Under the pieces are notes generated by a model, which saw only the letters and a program-made list of their open reading frames with translations, did not search any database and was not told the origin of the DNA. The translations under genes and the position numbers were made by a program. This document shows, one piece after another, positions 8,292 to 15,198 of a stretch of DNA of 30,628 nt. The DNA lies in the NCBI GenBank assembly GCA_964344215.1, contig CAYFMP010000049.1, positions 1 through 30,628 on the forward strand, given 5' to 3'. Source of the stretch: CAYFMP01 sp964344215. GTDB taxonomy: Bacteria > Pseudomonadota > Alphaproteobacteria > Rhodospirillales > Casp-alpha2. The first letter of the stretch is position 1. The number at the start of each line of letters is the position of its first letter.

Positions 8292-8801
8292 TCAGCGCGG
8301 CGGCGCGACCCCGGCACGGGCGACGCGGCCGCGGTCCTCTTCGTTGATGATGCCCCGGAGCACGGTACGGAACCCTTCGACCGCCTCGGCCCCGGCGTCG
8401 CGATAGGCGCGCGCCACCCGCTCGCATTGCCGGGTTGTCAGCATCGCCTCCAATTCGAGCCCTTTCGGTGTCAGGGTCAACAACCGCCGCCGCCGGTCAC
8501 TGCTGTCGGTGGCCTGGGCGACATAACTCTCCTCGATCAATTGGCTCAGCACCCTCGACAGGCTCTGCTTGGTGATCTTCAGAATGTCCAGCAATTCGCT
8601 CACCGAAATGCCCGGGTGGCGGCCGACGAAGTAGATGACCCGGTGGTGGGCCCGGCCGAAGCCATAATCGTCGAGCACGACGTCGGCCTCGCCGGTGAAA
8701 TCCCGGTAGGCGAAAAATAGCAGTTCCAATGCCTGGCGAAGCTCCTCTTCGCGCAGAAACAGCGGATTGGCGCGGGCCCGTACCCTGGAACCGGTGTCCA
8801 T
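8292..8801 (-). CDS. petP: PetP-like MarR-family transcriptional regulator
   Basis: MarR-family winged-helix regulator of 169 residues. The recognition region lies at about 50-117: a GISVSELLDILKITKQSLSR helix-turn-helix followed by the wing DSSDRRRRLLTLTPKG, both very typical of the family. Flanking helices (18-45 and 120-155) would form the dimer interface. ATG at 8801 has GGAGGG seven bases upstream; upstream in-frame starts would add unrelated residues. It heads the petP-petR-kinase operon and is transcribed away from ilvE across a 142-base gap. MarR proteins commonly control their own promoter and the divergent gene, and a short inverted repeat in the gap (8859-8873) is a candidate site. 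Confidence 0.9.
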   Translation of the reverse strand: MDTGSRVRARANPLFLREEELRQALELLFFAYRDFTGEADVVLDDYGFGRAHHRVIYFVGRHPGISVSELLDILKITKQSLSRVLSQLIEESYVAQATDSSDRRRRLLTLTPKGLELEAMLTTRQCERVARAYRDAGAEAVEGFRTVLRGIINEEDRGRVARAGVAPPR

Positions 8802-8858
8802 CGAACAACCCTCCAAGAGCGCCCTAAACCACAATCTTGGCAGCAGGGCGCAAATTAA

Positions 8859-8873
8859 GTCAGTGTTATTGAC
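8859..8873. promoter_or_regulatory. candidate MarR operator in the petP/ilvE gap
   Basis: An inverted repeat with arms GTCA (8859-8862) and TGAC (8870-8873) around a 7-base spacer, in the AT-rich part of the divergent gap. It overlaps the -35 hexamer proposed for ilvE, so a bound dimer would block that promoter. The arms are short and the assignment to the adjacent MarR-type regulator is inference. Confidence 0.35.
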
Positions 8874-8897
8874 ATATATGCCCGCAAATGATACGAA
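8869..8897 (+). promoter_or_regulatory. candidate sigma-70 promoter of ilvE
   Basis: A perfect -35 hexamer TTGACA (8869-8874) is followed 17 bases later by TACGAA (8892-8897), a weak -10. Transcription would begin near 8904 and leave a leader of about 40 bases before the ATG at 8944. The -35 match is strong and the -10 match is poor. Confidence 0.45.
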
Positions 8898-8943
8898 ACG
8901 CAAGAACCTTTGAGATTTGACCTTTTTAACGAAAGAAAATTTC

Positions 8944-9846
8944 ATGGACAGCGTTCCGTTCGACGACCGTGACGGTCTGATTTGGTTGAATGGCGAGATG
9001 GTTCCTTGGCGCGACGCCAAGCTCCATATTCTCAGCCATGCCCTGCATTATGCGTCCTCCGTGTTCGAGGGCGAGCGCGCCTACGGCGGCAAGATATTCA
9101 AGCTCCGCGAGCACACCGAACGCCTGCTGGACTCGGCCCATATGCTGGGATTCGAGATCCCCTACGACGCCGACGCCATCGACGCCGCCTGCGAGCAGAC
9201 CCTCGAGGCCAACGACATCGTCGACGGCTACGTGCGTCCCGTCGCCTGGCGCGGTAGCGAGATGATGGGGGTCTCGGCACAGGCCACCAAGATCAACCTG
9301 GCGATAGCCGCTTGGCCGTGGCCTTCGTATTTTTCGCCGGAGGCGCGTATGAAGGGCATCCGTTTGCAAACAAGCGAATGGCGGCGCCCGTCGCCGGAGA
9401 CCGAGCCGGTCCATTCGAAGGCGGCCGGCCTCTATATGATCTGCACGCTTTCGAAGCACAAGGCCGAGGACGCCGGCTTCGACGACGCGCTGATGCTCGA
9501 TTGGCGCGGTCAGATCGCCGAGGCGACCGGCGCCAACATCTTCCTTGTCATGGGCGACGGCAAGCTGCACACCCCGACCCCGGATTGTTTCCTCAACGGC
9601 ATTACGCGGCGTACCGTAATCGAACTGGCCAGGCGGCGCGGCCTCGAGGTGATCGAGCGGGCCATCATGCCGGAAGAACTGGCCGAGGCCGAAGAGGTGT
9701 TCCTGACCGGCACCGCCGCCGAAGTGACGCCGGTCGGCCAGATCGACGATCTCACCTTCAGCGTCGGTGACATCAGCCGCTGGATGATGGAGGACTACGA
9801 CGCCGAGGTCGGCAAGGACCCGGCACAGTCCGTTTCGGCGGCGTGA
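8944..9846 (+). CDS. ilvE: branched-chain amino acid aminotransferase
   Basis: Fold-type IV PLP-dependent aminotransferase of 300 residues, expected to carry out the last step of leucine, isoleucine and valine synthesis and the first step of their breakdown. It has the family start (DGLIWLNGEMVPWRDAK), the HALHYASSVFEGERAY substrate-site segment (32-47), the PLP lysine K159 (VHSKAAGLY), the E-A-T-G-A-N-IF glycine turn near 203-210 and the FLTGTAAEVTPV phosphate-binding loop near 258-269. The YxxSVFEGxRAY form and length fit IlvE; D-amino-acid transaminase is the main alternative. The ATG at 8944 gives the usual N-terminus; a TTG at 8917 would add nine residues. It is alone on its strand and ends 6 bases before the stop of the small cysteine protein gene. 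Confidence 0.93.
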   Translation: MDSVPFDDRDGLIWLNGEMVPWRDAKLHILSHALHYASSVFEGERAYGGKIFKLREHTERLLDSAHMLGFEIPYDADAIDAACEQTLEANDIVDGYVRPVAWRGSEMMGVSAQATKINLAIAAWPWPSYFSPEARMKGIRLQTSEWRRPSPETEPVHSKAAGLYMICTLSKHKAEDAGFDDALMLDWRGQIAEATGANIFLVMGDGKLHTPTPDCFLNGITRRTVIELARRRGLEVIERAIMPEELAEAEEVFLTGTAAEVTPVGQIDDLTFSVGDISRWMMEDYDAEVGKDPAQSVSAA

Positions 9847-9852
9847 TCCGGA

Positions 9853-10104
9853 TCACTCGGATTTATAGTTCTGGTAGTCGCCACACCAGTCGGCGCCCGA
9901 CGTTTCCATCCACACCGTGGTCAGGGCACTGGCCTGCGGCGCGTAGCGCCGGCACAGCCCCTTGGCCGACTGTTTACGCAGCCCCTCCGTCCGCCGCGGG
10001 TTGCTGATCTCCAGCGATGAGTCCTGGGCGTAACGCTGGTTCTTCTTGAACTTCCAGGTCGGGTCCCAGTAACGGCAGGTCTGACAGGTCTCATATTCGC
10101 TCAT
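9853..10104 (-). CDS. small four-cysteine protein of unknown function
   Basis: An 83-residue soluble protein with a CxxC pair at C7/C10 (TCQTCRYWD), then C51 (GLCRRYAP) and C74 (DWCGDY). The CxxCxxW...CRRY.P...WCG(D/E)(Y/F) pattern recurs in small alphaproteobacterial hypothetical proteins. Four spaced cysteines suggest binding of zinc or an iron-sulphur cluster, but no function is known to me. Aromatic residues lie beside each cysteine. The ATG at 10104 has a GGAGGGGAGG run about 10 bases upstream. It lies at the end of the uvrC-to-LOG series, after a receiver-domain pseudogene, and converges on ilvE. Confidence 0.82.
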   Translation of the reverse strand: MSEYETCQTCRYWDPTWKFKKNQRYAQDSSLEISNPRRTEGLRKQSAKGLCRRYAPQASALTTVWMETSGADWCGDYQNYKSE

Positions 10105-10205
10105 CGAACCGGCTCCTCCCCTCCGAGGACGTTGCCTGACAATTCGACCATATATCGGCGTCGACCGCGACAGATTTCTGGCCGGGCGACAGCCGGGAGG
10201 TGATG

Positions 10206-10420
10206 CTATAGGCCGAGAACCCGGCGAAGATTACGTGTCAGCGTCGGTGGCGTCGCCGGTTTGACGATGATAACGTCGATGGGGGTTCCACCGCCGCCAA
10301 GGCCTCGAACGCGCGAGCTCCGCCGTCGGTCTTGACGACGCCGCCGACGCCCGTGGACCCCAGCACCCGGCCGACGAAATCGCGGGAGAACTCCTCGTCA
10401 CCGACGACCAGCACGTTAAC
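10206..10420 (-). pseudogene. degraded CheY-like receiver domain, frameshifted and internally deleted
   Basis: On the minus strand 10420 to about 10285 reads VNVLVVGDEEFSRDFVGRVL, then a GSTGVGGVVKTDGGARAFEALAAVEP segment, a clear receiver-domain N-terminal half (strand, acidic loop, helix). At the C-run opposite 10281-10285 the frame must shift by one base to continue as IDVIIV, the strand that should end in the phosphoacceptor aspartate. Instead the sequence passes straight into KPATPPTLTRNLRRVLGL and stops at 10206. That is the receiver's conserved lysine-proline and last helix. About 45-50 residues, including the aspartate, are therefore missing. The usual VDDE is also VGDE. An in-frame stop at 10421-10423 means there is no normal start. 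It fills most of the 350-base gap between the LOG-family gene and the small cysteine protein. Confidence 0.7.
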
Positions 10421-10455
10421 CTACGCGAAGACCCCCTTGACCACCTCACGGGCTC

Positions 10456-11271
10456 CTACATTCCACCGCCCGGTTTGCCCAAGGCTTTTTCGGACAACTC
10501 CTTGACGATGAACTCGAAGGCTTCGTCCACCGAATCGGTGGCGAAGAACAGGTCGAGGTCCTTGGCATCGATGGTGCCGTGCTCGACCAGGGCATCCAGG
10601 TTGAGCACATCGTCCCAGAACGCCTTGCCGTACAACACTATGGGTAGCGGCTTCTCGAGCTTGCGTGTCTGGATCAGGGTCATCACCTCGAAGAACTCGT
10701 CCATAGTGCCGAAACCGCCGGGAAATATGACGATGGCCTTGGCGAGATAGATGAACCAGAACTTGCGCATGAAGAAGTAATGGAACTCGAAGGCCAGTTC
10801 GCGGGTGATGTAGGGGTTGTCGTGCTGCTCGAAGGGCAGCGAGATGTTGAAACCGAGGTTGACGCCACCGGCTTCGGAAGCGCCGCGATTGGCCGCTTCC
10901 ATGGCGCCGGGGCCGCCGCCGGTGCACACCAGAAAGCGCCGCCGGGTATCCTCCAGCCCCTTCGACCACTCGGTCAGGCGATGAGCAAGGGTCCGCGCAT
11001 CCTCATAGAAGCGCGACATGGCGAGCGCCTTTTCGGCCTGCTTGGCCCGGCCGCTTCCGGGTTTGAGCTTACGCAGCCGTTTTTCGGCTTCGTCGCGCGG
11101 CCGCAGACGAGCCGAACCGAAGAAGACGATGGTGTCGCTGACGTTGAGATCCTCGAGCCGAGTCTCGGGTTCCAGGTATTCGGAAAGAATCCTCAACTCG
11201 CGAGCGTCGGGACTATTGATGAAAGCCGGGTTGGCATAGGCTTTTCTCGGTCCTTTTCTCGGATTTTTCAT
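10456..11271 (-). CDS. LOG-family (TIGR00730) Rossmann-fold protein
   Basis: A 271-residue protein of the LOG family, often mislabelled lysine decarboxylase. Characterised members release cytokinin-type bases or ribose 5-phosphate from nucleoside monophosphates. Signatures are VCTGGGPGAMEAANRGA (116-131) and the catalytic/phosphate motif PGGFGTMDEFFE (184-195). It has an N-terminal extension of about 45 residues before the first Rossmann strand (TIVFFGSARL), like the longer proteobacterial members. A GGGAG site lies six bases before the ATG. It follows the HAD phosphatase gene by 41 bases on the same strand; the two could act in one nucleotide-salvage or housecleaning step (inference). Confidence 0.88.
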   Translation of the reverse strand: MKNPRKGPRKAYANPAFINSPDARELRILSEYLEPETRLEDLNVSDTIVFFGSARLRPRDEAEKRLRKLKPGSGRAKQAEKALAMSRFYEDARTLAHRLTEWSKGLEDTRRRFLVCTGGGPGAMEAANRGASEAGGVNLGFNISLPFEQHDNPYITRELAFEFHYFFMRKFWFIYLAKAIVIFPGGFGTMDEFFEVMTLIQTRKLEKPLPIVLYGKAFWDDVLNLDALVEHGTIDAKDLDLFFATDSVDEAFEFIVKELSEKALGKPGGGM

Positions 11272-11312
11272 GACCGCTCCCTGTCCTGCGCTAAGCGGCG
11301 CCGCCTCCCAAT

Positions 11313-11957
11313 CTAGAGGCTGTCGAGTTCCGCCGCCAGCCCGGTGAGGTCGGGAACGATGCGGGTGCCGTCCGGGAACGGACTGTCGCGAAACGACCCG
11401 ACCCGTCCGATGAAACGGATTCCGCTGGCGGCGGCGGCGCGCCAGTCGGTCATGGCGTCGCCGACGAACAGCGACTCCTCAGGCCCGTAGTCGCGCGCCG
11501 CCAGAACGTCCTCGACGATGGCCTCCTTGCGCCTGGGCGAGCCGTGGATTTCCGTAAAGAGGCGGGTCATGCCGCGGGCTTCGGCGATCCGTTTGATTTC
11601 GTCCTCGGGCGTGCCGGTGACGACGAACATTTCGAGCCGGCCTTGGTGGTGTTCCAGAAACTCCCTGGCGCCGGCCACCCAGGCGCATGTTATCACCGCG
11701 TCTTCGACCAGTGCGCTGTAGCGCGCACAGATCTCGTTGAGGGCTGCTTCGCCCAGTTCGATACCGAGGTGCCTGCGGTGACAATGGAGTATCTTCTCGA
11801 CCCGCGAGATGCCTTCGTGTTCGGCGTGGTGAGCCAAAACCTTCTCGACCACCTCCGCGCCGTACTCTTCGTAAAGGGAGCGGAAGGCGTCGATCTTGAT
11901 ATCGGTCGATTCGACCAACACCCCGTCGAAATCGAAAAAAACGGCGCGTGTTGGAAT
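11313..11957 (-). CDS. HAD-superfamily hydrolase (phosphatase), start codon uncertain
   Basis: Haloacid-dehalogenase-type phosphatase of about 215 residues. All four motifs are present: FFDFDGVLVEST with nucleophile D9 and acid D11; VVTGTPEDE; the lysine in SPRRKEAI; and FVGDAMTDW. The helical cap between motifs I and II fits phosphoglycolate-phosphatase/beta-phosphoglucomutase-like subfamily members. The start is odd. The catalytic aspartate lies only eight codons after the moaE stop region, and no ATG, GTG or TTG lies between moaE's stop and the domain. I give ATT at 11957, which follows GGCGGAG by 8 bases. The nearest ordinary start is GTG at 12056, which would overlap moaE by 94 bases and add 33 arginine-rich residues. 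It is the next-to-last gene of the molybdopterin operon; the substrate is unknown. Confidence 0.83.
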   Translation of the reverse strand: MPTRAVFFDFDGVLVESTDIKIDAFRSLYEEYGAEVVEKVLAHHAEHEGISRVEKILHCHRRHLGIELGEAALNEICARYSALVEDAVITCAWVAGAREFLEHHQGRLEMFVVTGTPEDEIKRIAEARGMTRLFTEIHGSPRRKEAIVEDVLAARDYGPEESLFVGDAMTDWRAAAASGIRFIGRVGSFRDSPFPDGTRIVPDLTGLAAELDSL

Positions 11958-11962
11958 GACGT

Positions 11963-12451
11963 CTACTCCGCCGCGTCCGGTTCCGTTTCGGGATCGGGTT
12001 CGCTCTCCGTCCAGTGCCGGGCGGCTTCCTCGTCGGCGGCGCGGGCATCGACCCACTTGCCGCCTTCCGCCGTCTCCTCGCGTTTCCAGAAAGGCGCCTT
12101 GGTCTTCAGCCAGTCGATCAGGAACCGGCAGGCCTCGAAGGCGGCGTCGCGGTGGGCCGAGGCGGCAACCACCAGAACGATGTTGTCGCCAGGCTCGAGG
12201 CGGCCGTAACGATGAATGATCAGCGTCTCTTGCAGAGGCCAACGCGACCGCGCTTGCGCTTCGATCTCGGCCAAAGCCTTCTCGGTCATGGCCGGGTAAT
12301 GCTCCAGGGTCATGGCCTCGATTTCGGCATCGCCGGCGACGTCGCGGACCCGGCCGACAAAAGCACAGATGCCGCCAATGCCGTGCCGTCCCCGGCTCAG
12401 GGCGGCGATCTCGGCTCCAGCGTCGAAGTCATGCTTCTGAACCCGAATCAC
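11963..12451 (-). CDS. moaE: molybdopterin synthase catalytic subunit MoaE
   Basis: Large subunit of molybdopterin synthase, which transfers sulphur from the MoaD thiocarboxylate to cyclic pyranopterin monophosphate. The 162-residue protein has the family start (IRVQKHDFDAGAE), GGICAFVGRVRD (26-37), LEHYPAMTEK (49-58), the active-site ASAHRDAAFEAC (97-108) with H100/R101, and the WLKTKAPFWKRE tail with K116 and K123 spaced as in the catalytic lysine pair. The GTG start at 12451 has GGGAGGG about eight bases upstream and lies 5 bases after the moaD stop. The last 25 residues are acidic and poorly conserved. Confidence 0.94.
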   Translation of the reverse strand: MIRVQKHDFDAGAEIAALSRGRHGIGGICAFVGRVRDVAGDAEIEAMTLEHYPAMTEKALAEIEAQARSRWPLQETLIIHRYGRLEPGDNIVLVVAASAHRDAAFEACRFLIDWLKTKAPFWKREETAEGGKWVDARAADEEAARHWTESEPDPETEPDAAE

Positions 12452-12456
12452 GCTCT

Positions 12457-12708
12457 TTACCCTCCCGTCACCGGCGGGAAGAAGGCGACCTCGTCGCCGT
12501 CTTCGACCGCGTGGTCCAGTGTAACATACTCCTGGTTGACGGCAGCCCGGATGACGTTGGTGTCGGAAAAAGCGTCGGCGTAACCGTCGCCGCGTCCCTT
12601 CATCCATTCGATCAGGTCAGCGACCGTGGCGACCTTTGTTGGCGGCGAGGCGTTTTCCTCGCCGCAGCCGACTTTTTCCCGGAACCAGGCGAAATAGACG
12701 ATCTTCAT
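12457..12708 (-). CDS. moaD: molybdopterin synthase sulphur carrier subunit MoaD
   Basis: Ubiquitin-fold small subunit of molybdopterin synthase. The 83-residue protein opens MKIVYFAWFREKVG, has DLIEWMKGRG in the first helix, and ends PPVTGG. The terminal Gly-Gly is where the thiocarboxylate forms. The ATG at 12708 shares one base with the moeA stop (TGATG), and moaE begins 5 bases after its own stop, so moeA, moaD and moaE are translationally coupled. Length and C-terminus match the family well. Confidence 0.94.
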   Translation of the reverse strand: MKIVYFAWFREKVGCGEENASPPTKVATVADLIEWMKGRGDGYADAFSDTNVIRAAVNQEYVTLDHAVEDGDEVAFFPPVTGG

Positions 12709-13973
12709 CAAACGACCTCGCTAAAGGGGAGGAAACGAACGGTTGTGCCAGGACTGATTTGGGTCGTCTCCTCATCCAATTCAACCAGCCCGTCGGCCTC
12801 GACCATGGACGACAGGATGCCGGCGCCGCTGGAATGGTGCTTGGTGGCGATTGGGTTGCCGTCGCCGTCGTCCTCCAGCCGCGCCCGTGCCCACTCGCGG
12901 CGCCCCTGTTTCTTGCGGTATTCGAAACCGGCCGCGACCGGAAACCGGGGCGCCTGGGTCTCGGTGCCGCCCGACAGCAGGACAACGAGCGGTCGGGCGA
13001 CGATCATAAACGTGACCATGGCCGCCACCGGGTTGCCGGGCAGGCCGACGAAGGCGGTCTGGCCGACCTGGCCGAGCGCGATGGGCCGGCCCGGCTTGAT
13101 GGCGAGCCGCCAGAAATGCAGGCGGCCGTGGGTTTCGACTGCCGCCCTGACGTGGTCTTCCTCACCGGCCGAGACGCCGCCCGATGTCAGCAGCAGGTCG
13201 TGGTCGGCGGCGGCTGAGGCGAGCGCGGCGGCGATGACCGATTCGTCGTCGGCCAGGATACCGAGATCGGTGACGGCGCAGCCCAGGCCTTCGAGCAGGC
13301 TGACGACGGCGTAACGGTTGGCGTCGAAGATGCAGCCCTCGGGCGCCTCGCCGGACGGGTCGCGGACTTCGTCACCGGTCGAGAATACAGCAACGCGTAG
13401 GCGCTCGAACACCTCGAGCTCGGACCGGCCGACCGAGGCGGCGAGCCCGATCTCCTGGGCGCGCAAACGCTTGCCGGCGACCAGGATGACATCCCCGGTC
13501 TTGATGTCCTCGCCGGCGAAGCGGCGGTTGGCGCCGCGTTTCAGCCCGGGTGGGAGGATCACGTCGGCGCCGTCGACGCTGGCGTCCTCTTCCATGAAGA
13601 TGGTGTCCGGCCCGCCGTCGGCGCCTGCCGGCATCGGGGCGCCGGTGAAGATCCGCACCGCCTCTCCGTGCGTTGCCTCGCGGCCCAACGGATGACCGGC
13701 CGCCACCCGGCCGCTGACCGGAAGCCGGGTGTCCCGATCGACGTTCAAGTCGTCGAAATAAACGGCGTAGCCATCGACGGCGCTGTTGTCGTGGGGTGGC
13801 ACGTCGCGCGGCGAGGCGATGTCCTCGGCCAGAATCCGCCCGAGAGCGTCGCGAAGCGGGACGCGCTCCTTGCCGACAACCGGCGCCAGCCGCTCGCCGA
13901 GAGTCGCGAGCGCCTCGCCGACCGGGGTCAATTCGCCGCCGAAGGCGAAGCAGTCGTCCTTAAGCTGCGCCAT
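12708..13973 (-). CDS. moeA: molybdopterin molybdenumtransferase MoeA
   Basis: Inserts molybdate into adenylylated molybdopterin, the final step of basic molybdenum-cofactor synthesis. The 421-residue length is typical. The N-terminal part has PLRDALGRILAEDI and PPHDNSAVDGYAV (near 59-71), then GRVAAG and RIFTGAPMPAGAD. The central MoCF domain (about 178-320) has FSTGDEV, FDANRYAVVSLLEGLG and LLLTSGGVSAGEEDHV. KPGRPIALG and GLPGNPVAAMVTF follow, and the C-terminal barrel domain begins near 340. It overlaps mobB by 14 bases and moaD by one. A MogA/MoaB adenylyltransferase is not in this window. Confidence 0.95.
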   Translation of the reverse strand: MAQLKDDCFAFGGELTPVGEALATLGERLAPVVGKERVPLRDALGRILAEDIASPRDVPPHDNSAVDGYAVYFDDLNVDRDTRLPVSGRVAAGHPLGREATHGEAVRIFTGAPMPAGADGGPDTIFMEEDASVDGADVILPPGLKRGANRRFAGEDIKTGDVILVAGKRLRAQEIGLAASVGRSELEVFERLRVAVFSTGDEVRDPSGEAPEGCIFDANRYAVVSLLEGLGCAVTDLGILADDESVIAAALASAAADHDLLLTSGGVSAGEEDHVRAAVETHGRLHFWRLAIKPGRPIALGQVGQTAFVGLPGNPVAAMVTFMIVARPLVVLLSGGTETQAPRFPVAAGFEYRKKQGRREWARARLEDDGDGNPIATKHHSSGAGILSSMVEADGLVELDEETTQISPGTTVRFLPFSEVV

Positions 13974-14481
13974 CTTCGGCTCCAGATTGCAGTCCGCAAT
14001 AGCCGATCACGAAATCGGCGACGGCGGCGACGTCGTTGAGATCGAGAAACGGCAGATCGATGCCTTCGACCGTTTCGTCGCTGGCGACGGCGACGACGCT
14101 GTCGTCCTCAAGCGCCAACAGCGGTTTGCCGACCGACGGCCGATGGACTTCAAGCTTGTCGTGGCTGTAGCTCTTGAAACCCTCGATCAGCACTAGGTCG
14201 ACCTTCGCCATGCGGGCGATCAATTCGTCCATGGACGGTTCCGGCGCGTCGCGGTTCTCGTGCAAAAGCGCCCACCGCTCGGAGCCGGTGATCAGAACTT
14301 CGGTCGCGCCGGCGACGCGATGCTCGTGCGAATCCTTGCCCGGCTTGTCGATGTCGAACCTGTGGTGGGTGTGTTTGATGGTCGAAACGCTCAGCCCCCG
14401 CCCGATCAACTCCGGGATCAGTAGGGTCAACAGGGTCGTCTTGCCGCTGCCGCTCCATCCCACCAATCCGAACGCCTTCAT
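13960..14481 (-). CDS. mobB: molybdopterin-guanine dinucleotide biosynthesis protein MobB
   Basis: GTP-binding adaptor that aids formation of the molybdopterin guanine dinucleotide cofactor. The 173-residue protein has a Walker A loop at 8-15 (GWSGSGKT), STIKHTHHRFDIDKPGKDSHEHRVAGA (a family hallmark, residues 35-60), ITGSERWAL and VDLVLIEGFKSYSHDKLEVHR. It overlaps the pgsA stop by four bases (ATGA) and moeA by 14. MobA, its usual partner, is not in the window. Confidence 0.93.
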   Translation of the reverse strand: MKAFGLVGWSGSGKTTLLTLLIPELIGRGLSVSTIKHTHHRFDIDKPGKDSHEHRVAGATEVLITGSERWALLHENRDAPEPSMDELIARMAKVDLVLIEGFKSYSHDKLEVHRPSVGKPLLALEDDSVVAVASDETVEGIDLPFLDLNDVAAVADFVIGYCGLQSGAEDGAA

Positions 14482-15116
14482 GATCCGCCGCCCTTCCCGG
14501 CCGTCTTGGCGCCGGTTTCGGAACTGTCGCGTTTGGGGGCCGGCGCCTGATCGGTCTCGTGAATGTGCTTGAGCCCGTGGATCAGGTATTCGAACCCAGT
14601 AAACAGGGTCAGGAGGGCCGCCCCCCACAGCCCGTAAACGCCGACTTCGGTAGTGCTCAGCGGCCCGAAATCGGGTCCGCTCGGCCCGACCAGCAGGAAC
14701 CCGAGCGCCACCATTTGGATGGTGGTCTTCCATTTGGCCAGCGTGCTGACCGGCATGCCGACCCGGACCTCGGCCAGGAACTCGCGCAAACCCGAAACCA
14801 GGATCTCGCGGCACAGAATGACCGCCGCCGGCAGAACGGTGAGACCCGAGAAACGGTCTATGCCGACCAGCACCAGGAGAACGGAGGCAACCAGGAGCTT
14901 GTCGGCGATGGGGTCGAGAAAGCGCCCGAAGGCCGACTGCTGATGCCAGGCCCGGGCCAGATATCCGTCGAAGAAGTCGGTGATGCAGGCGTAGGTATAG
15001 GTCGCAAAGGCCAGCCAGCTACCGTAAGGATCGTCGACGAACAGCAGCAGCGCGATCAGCACGGGAATGGCGACGATCCGTGAAAACGTCAGGATATTCG
15101 GCAGCTTGGTCAACAT
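14478..15116 (-). CDS. pgsA: CDP-diacylglycerol-glycerol-3-phosphate 3-phosphatidyltransferase PgsA
   Basis: Membrane enzyme that makes phosphatidylglycerol phosphate from CDP-diacylglycerol and glycerol 3-phosphate. The 212-residue protein has a complete CDP-alcohol phosphotransferase motif: D47, D50, G51, A54, R55, G64, D68 and D72 in the canonical spacing. Five or so hydrophobic helices follow, and MLTKLPNILTFSRI is the typical N-terminus. The C-terminal 25 residues are polar and rich in lysine, glycine and alanine. It lies 82 bases after uvrC and overlaps mobB by 4 bases, so a lipid gene heads the molybdopterin gene run. Confidence 0.95.
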   Translation of the reverse strand: MLTKLPNILTFSRIVAIPVLIALLLFVDDPYGSWLAFATYTYACITDFFDGYLARAWHQQSAFGRFLDPIADKLLVASVLLVLVGIDRFSGLTVLPAAVILCREILVSGLREFLAEVRVGMPVSTLAKWKTTIQMVALGFLLVGPSGPDFGPLSTTEVGVYGLWGAALLTLFTGFEYLIHGLKHIHETDQAPAPKRDSSETGAKTAGKGGGS

Positions 15117-15198
15117 CGGTCAAACAGGGAAGCAGCCCAAATCGGACGCCGCGGTCCGTTCCCGGGACCGGCAGCCAGCGTGCCGCTTTTGTACATCA

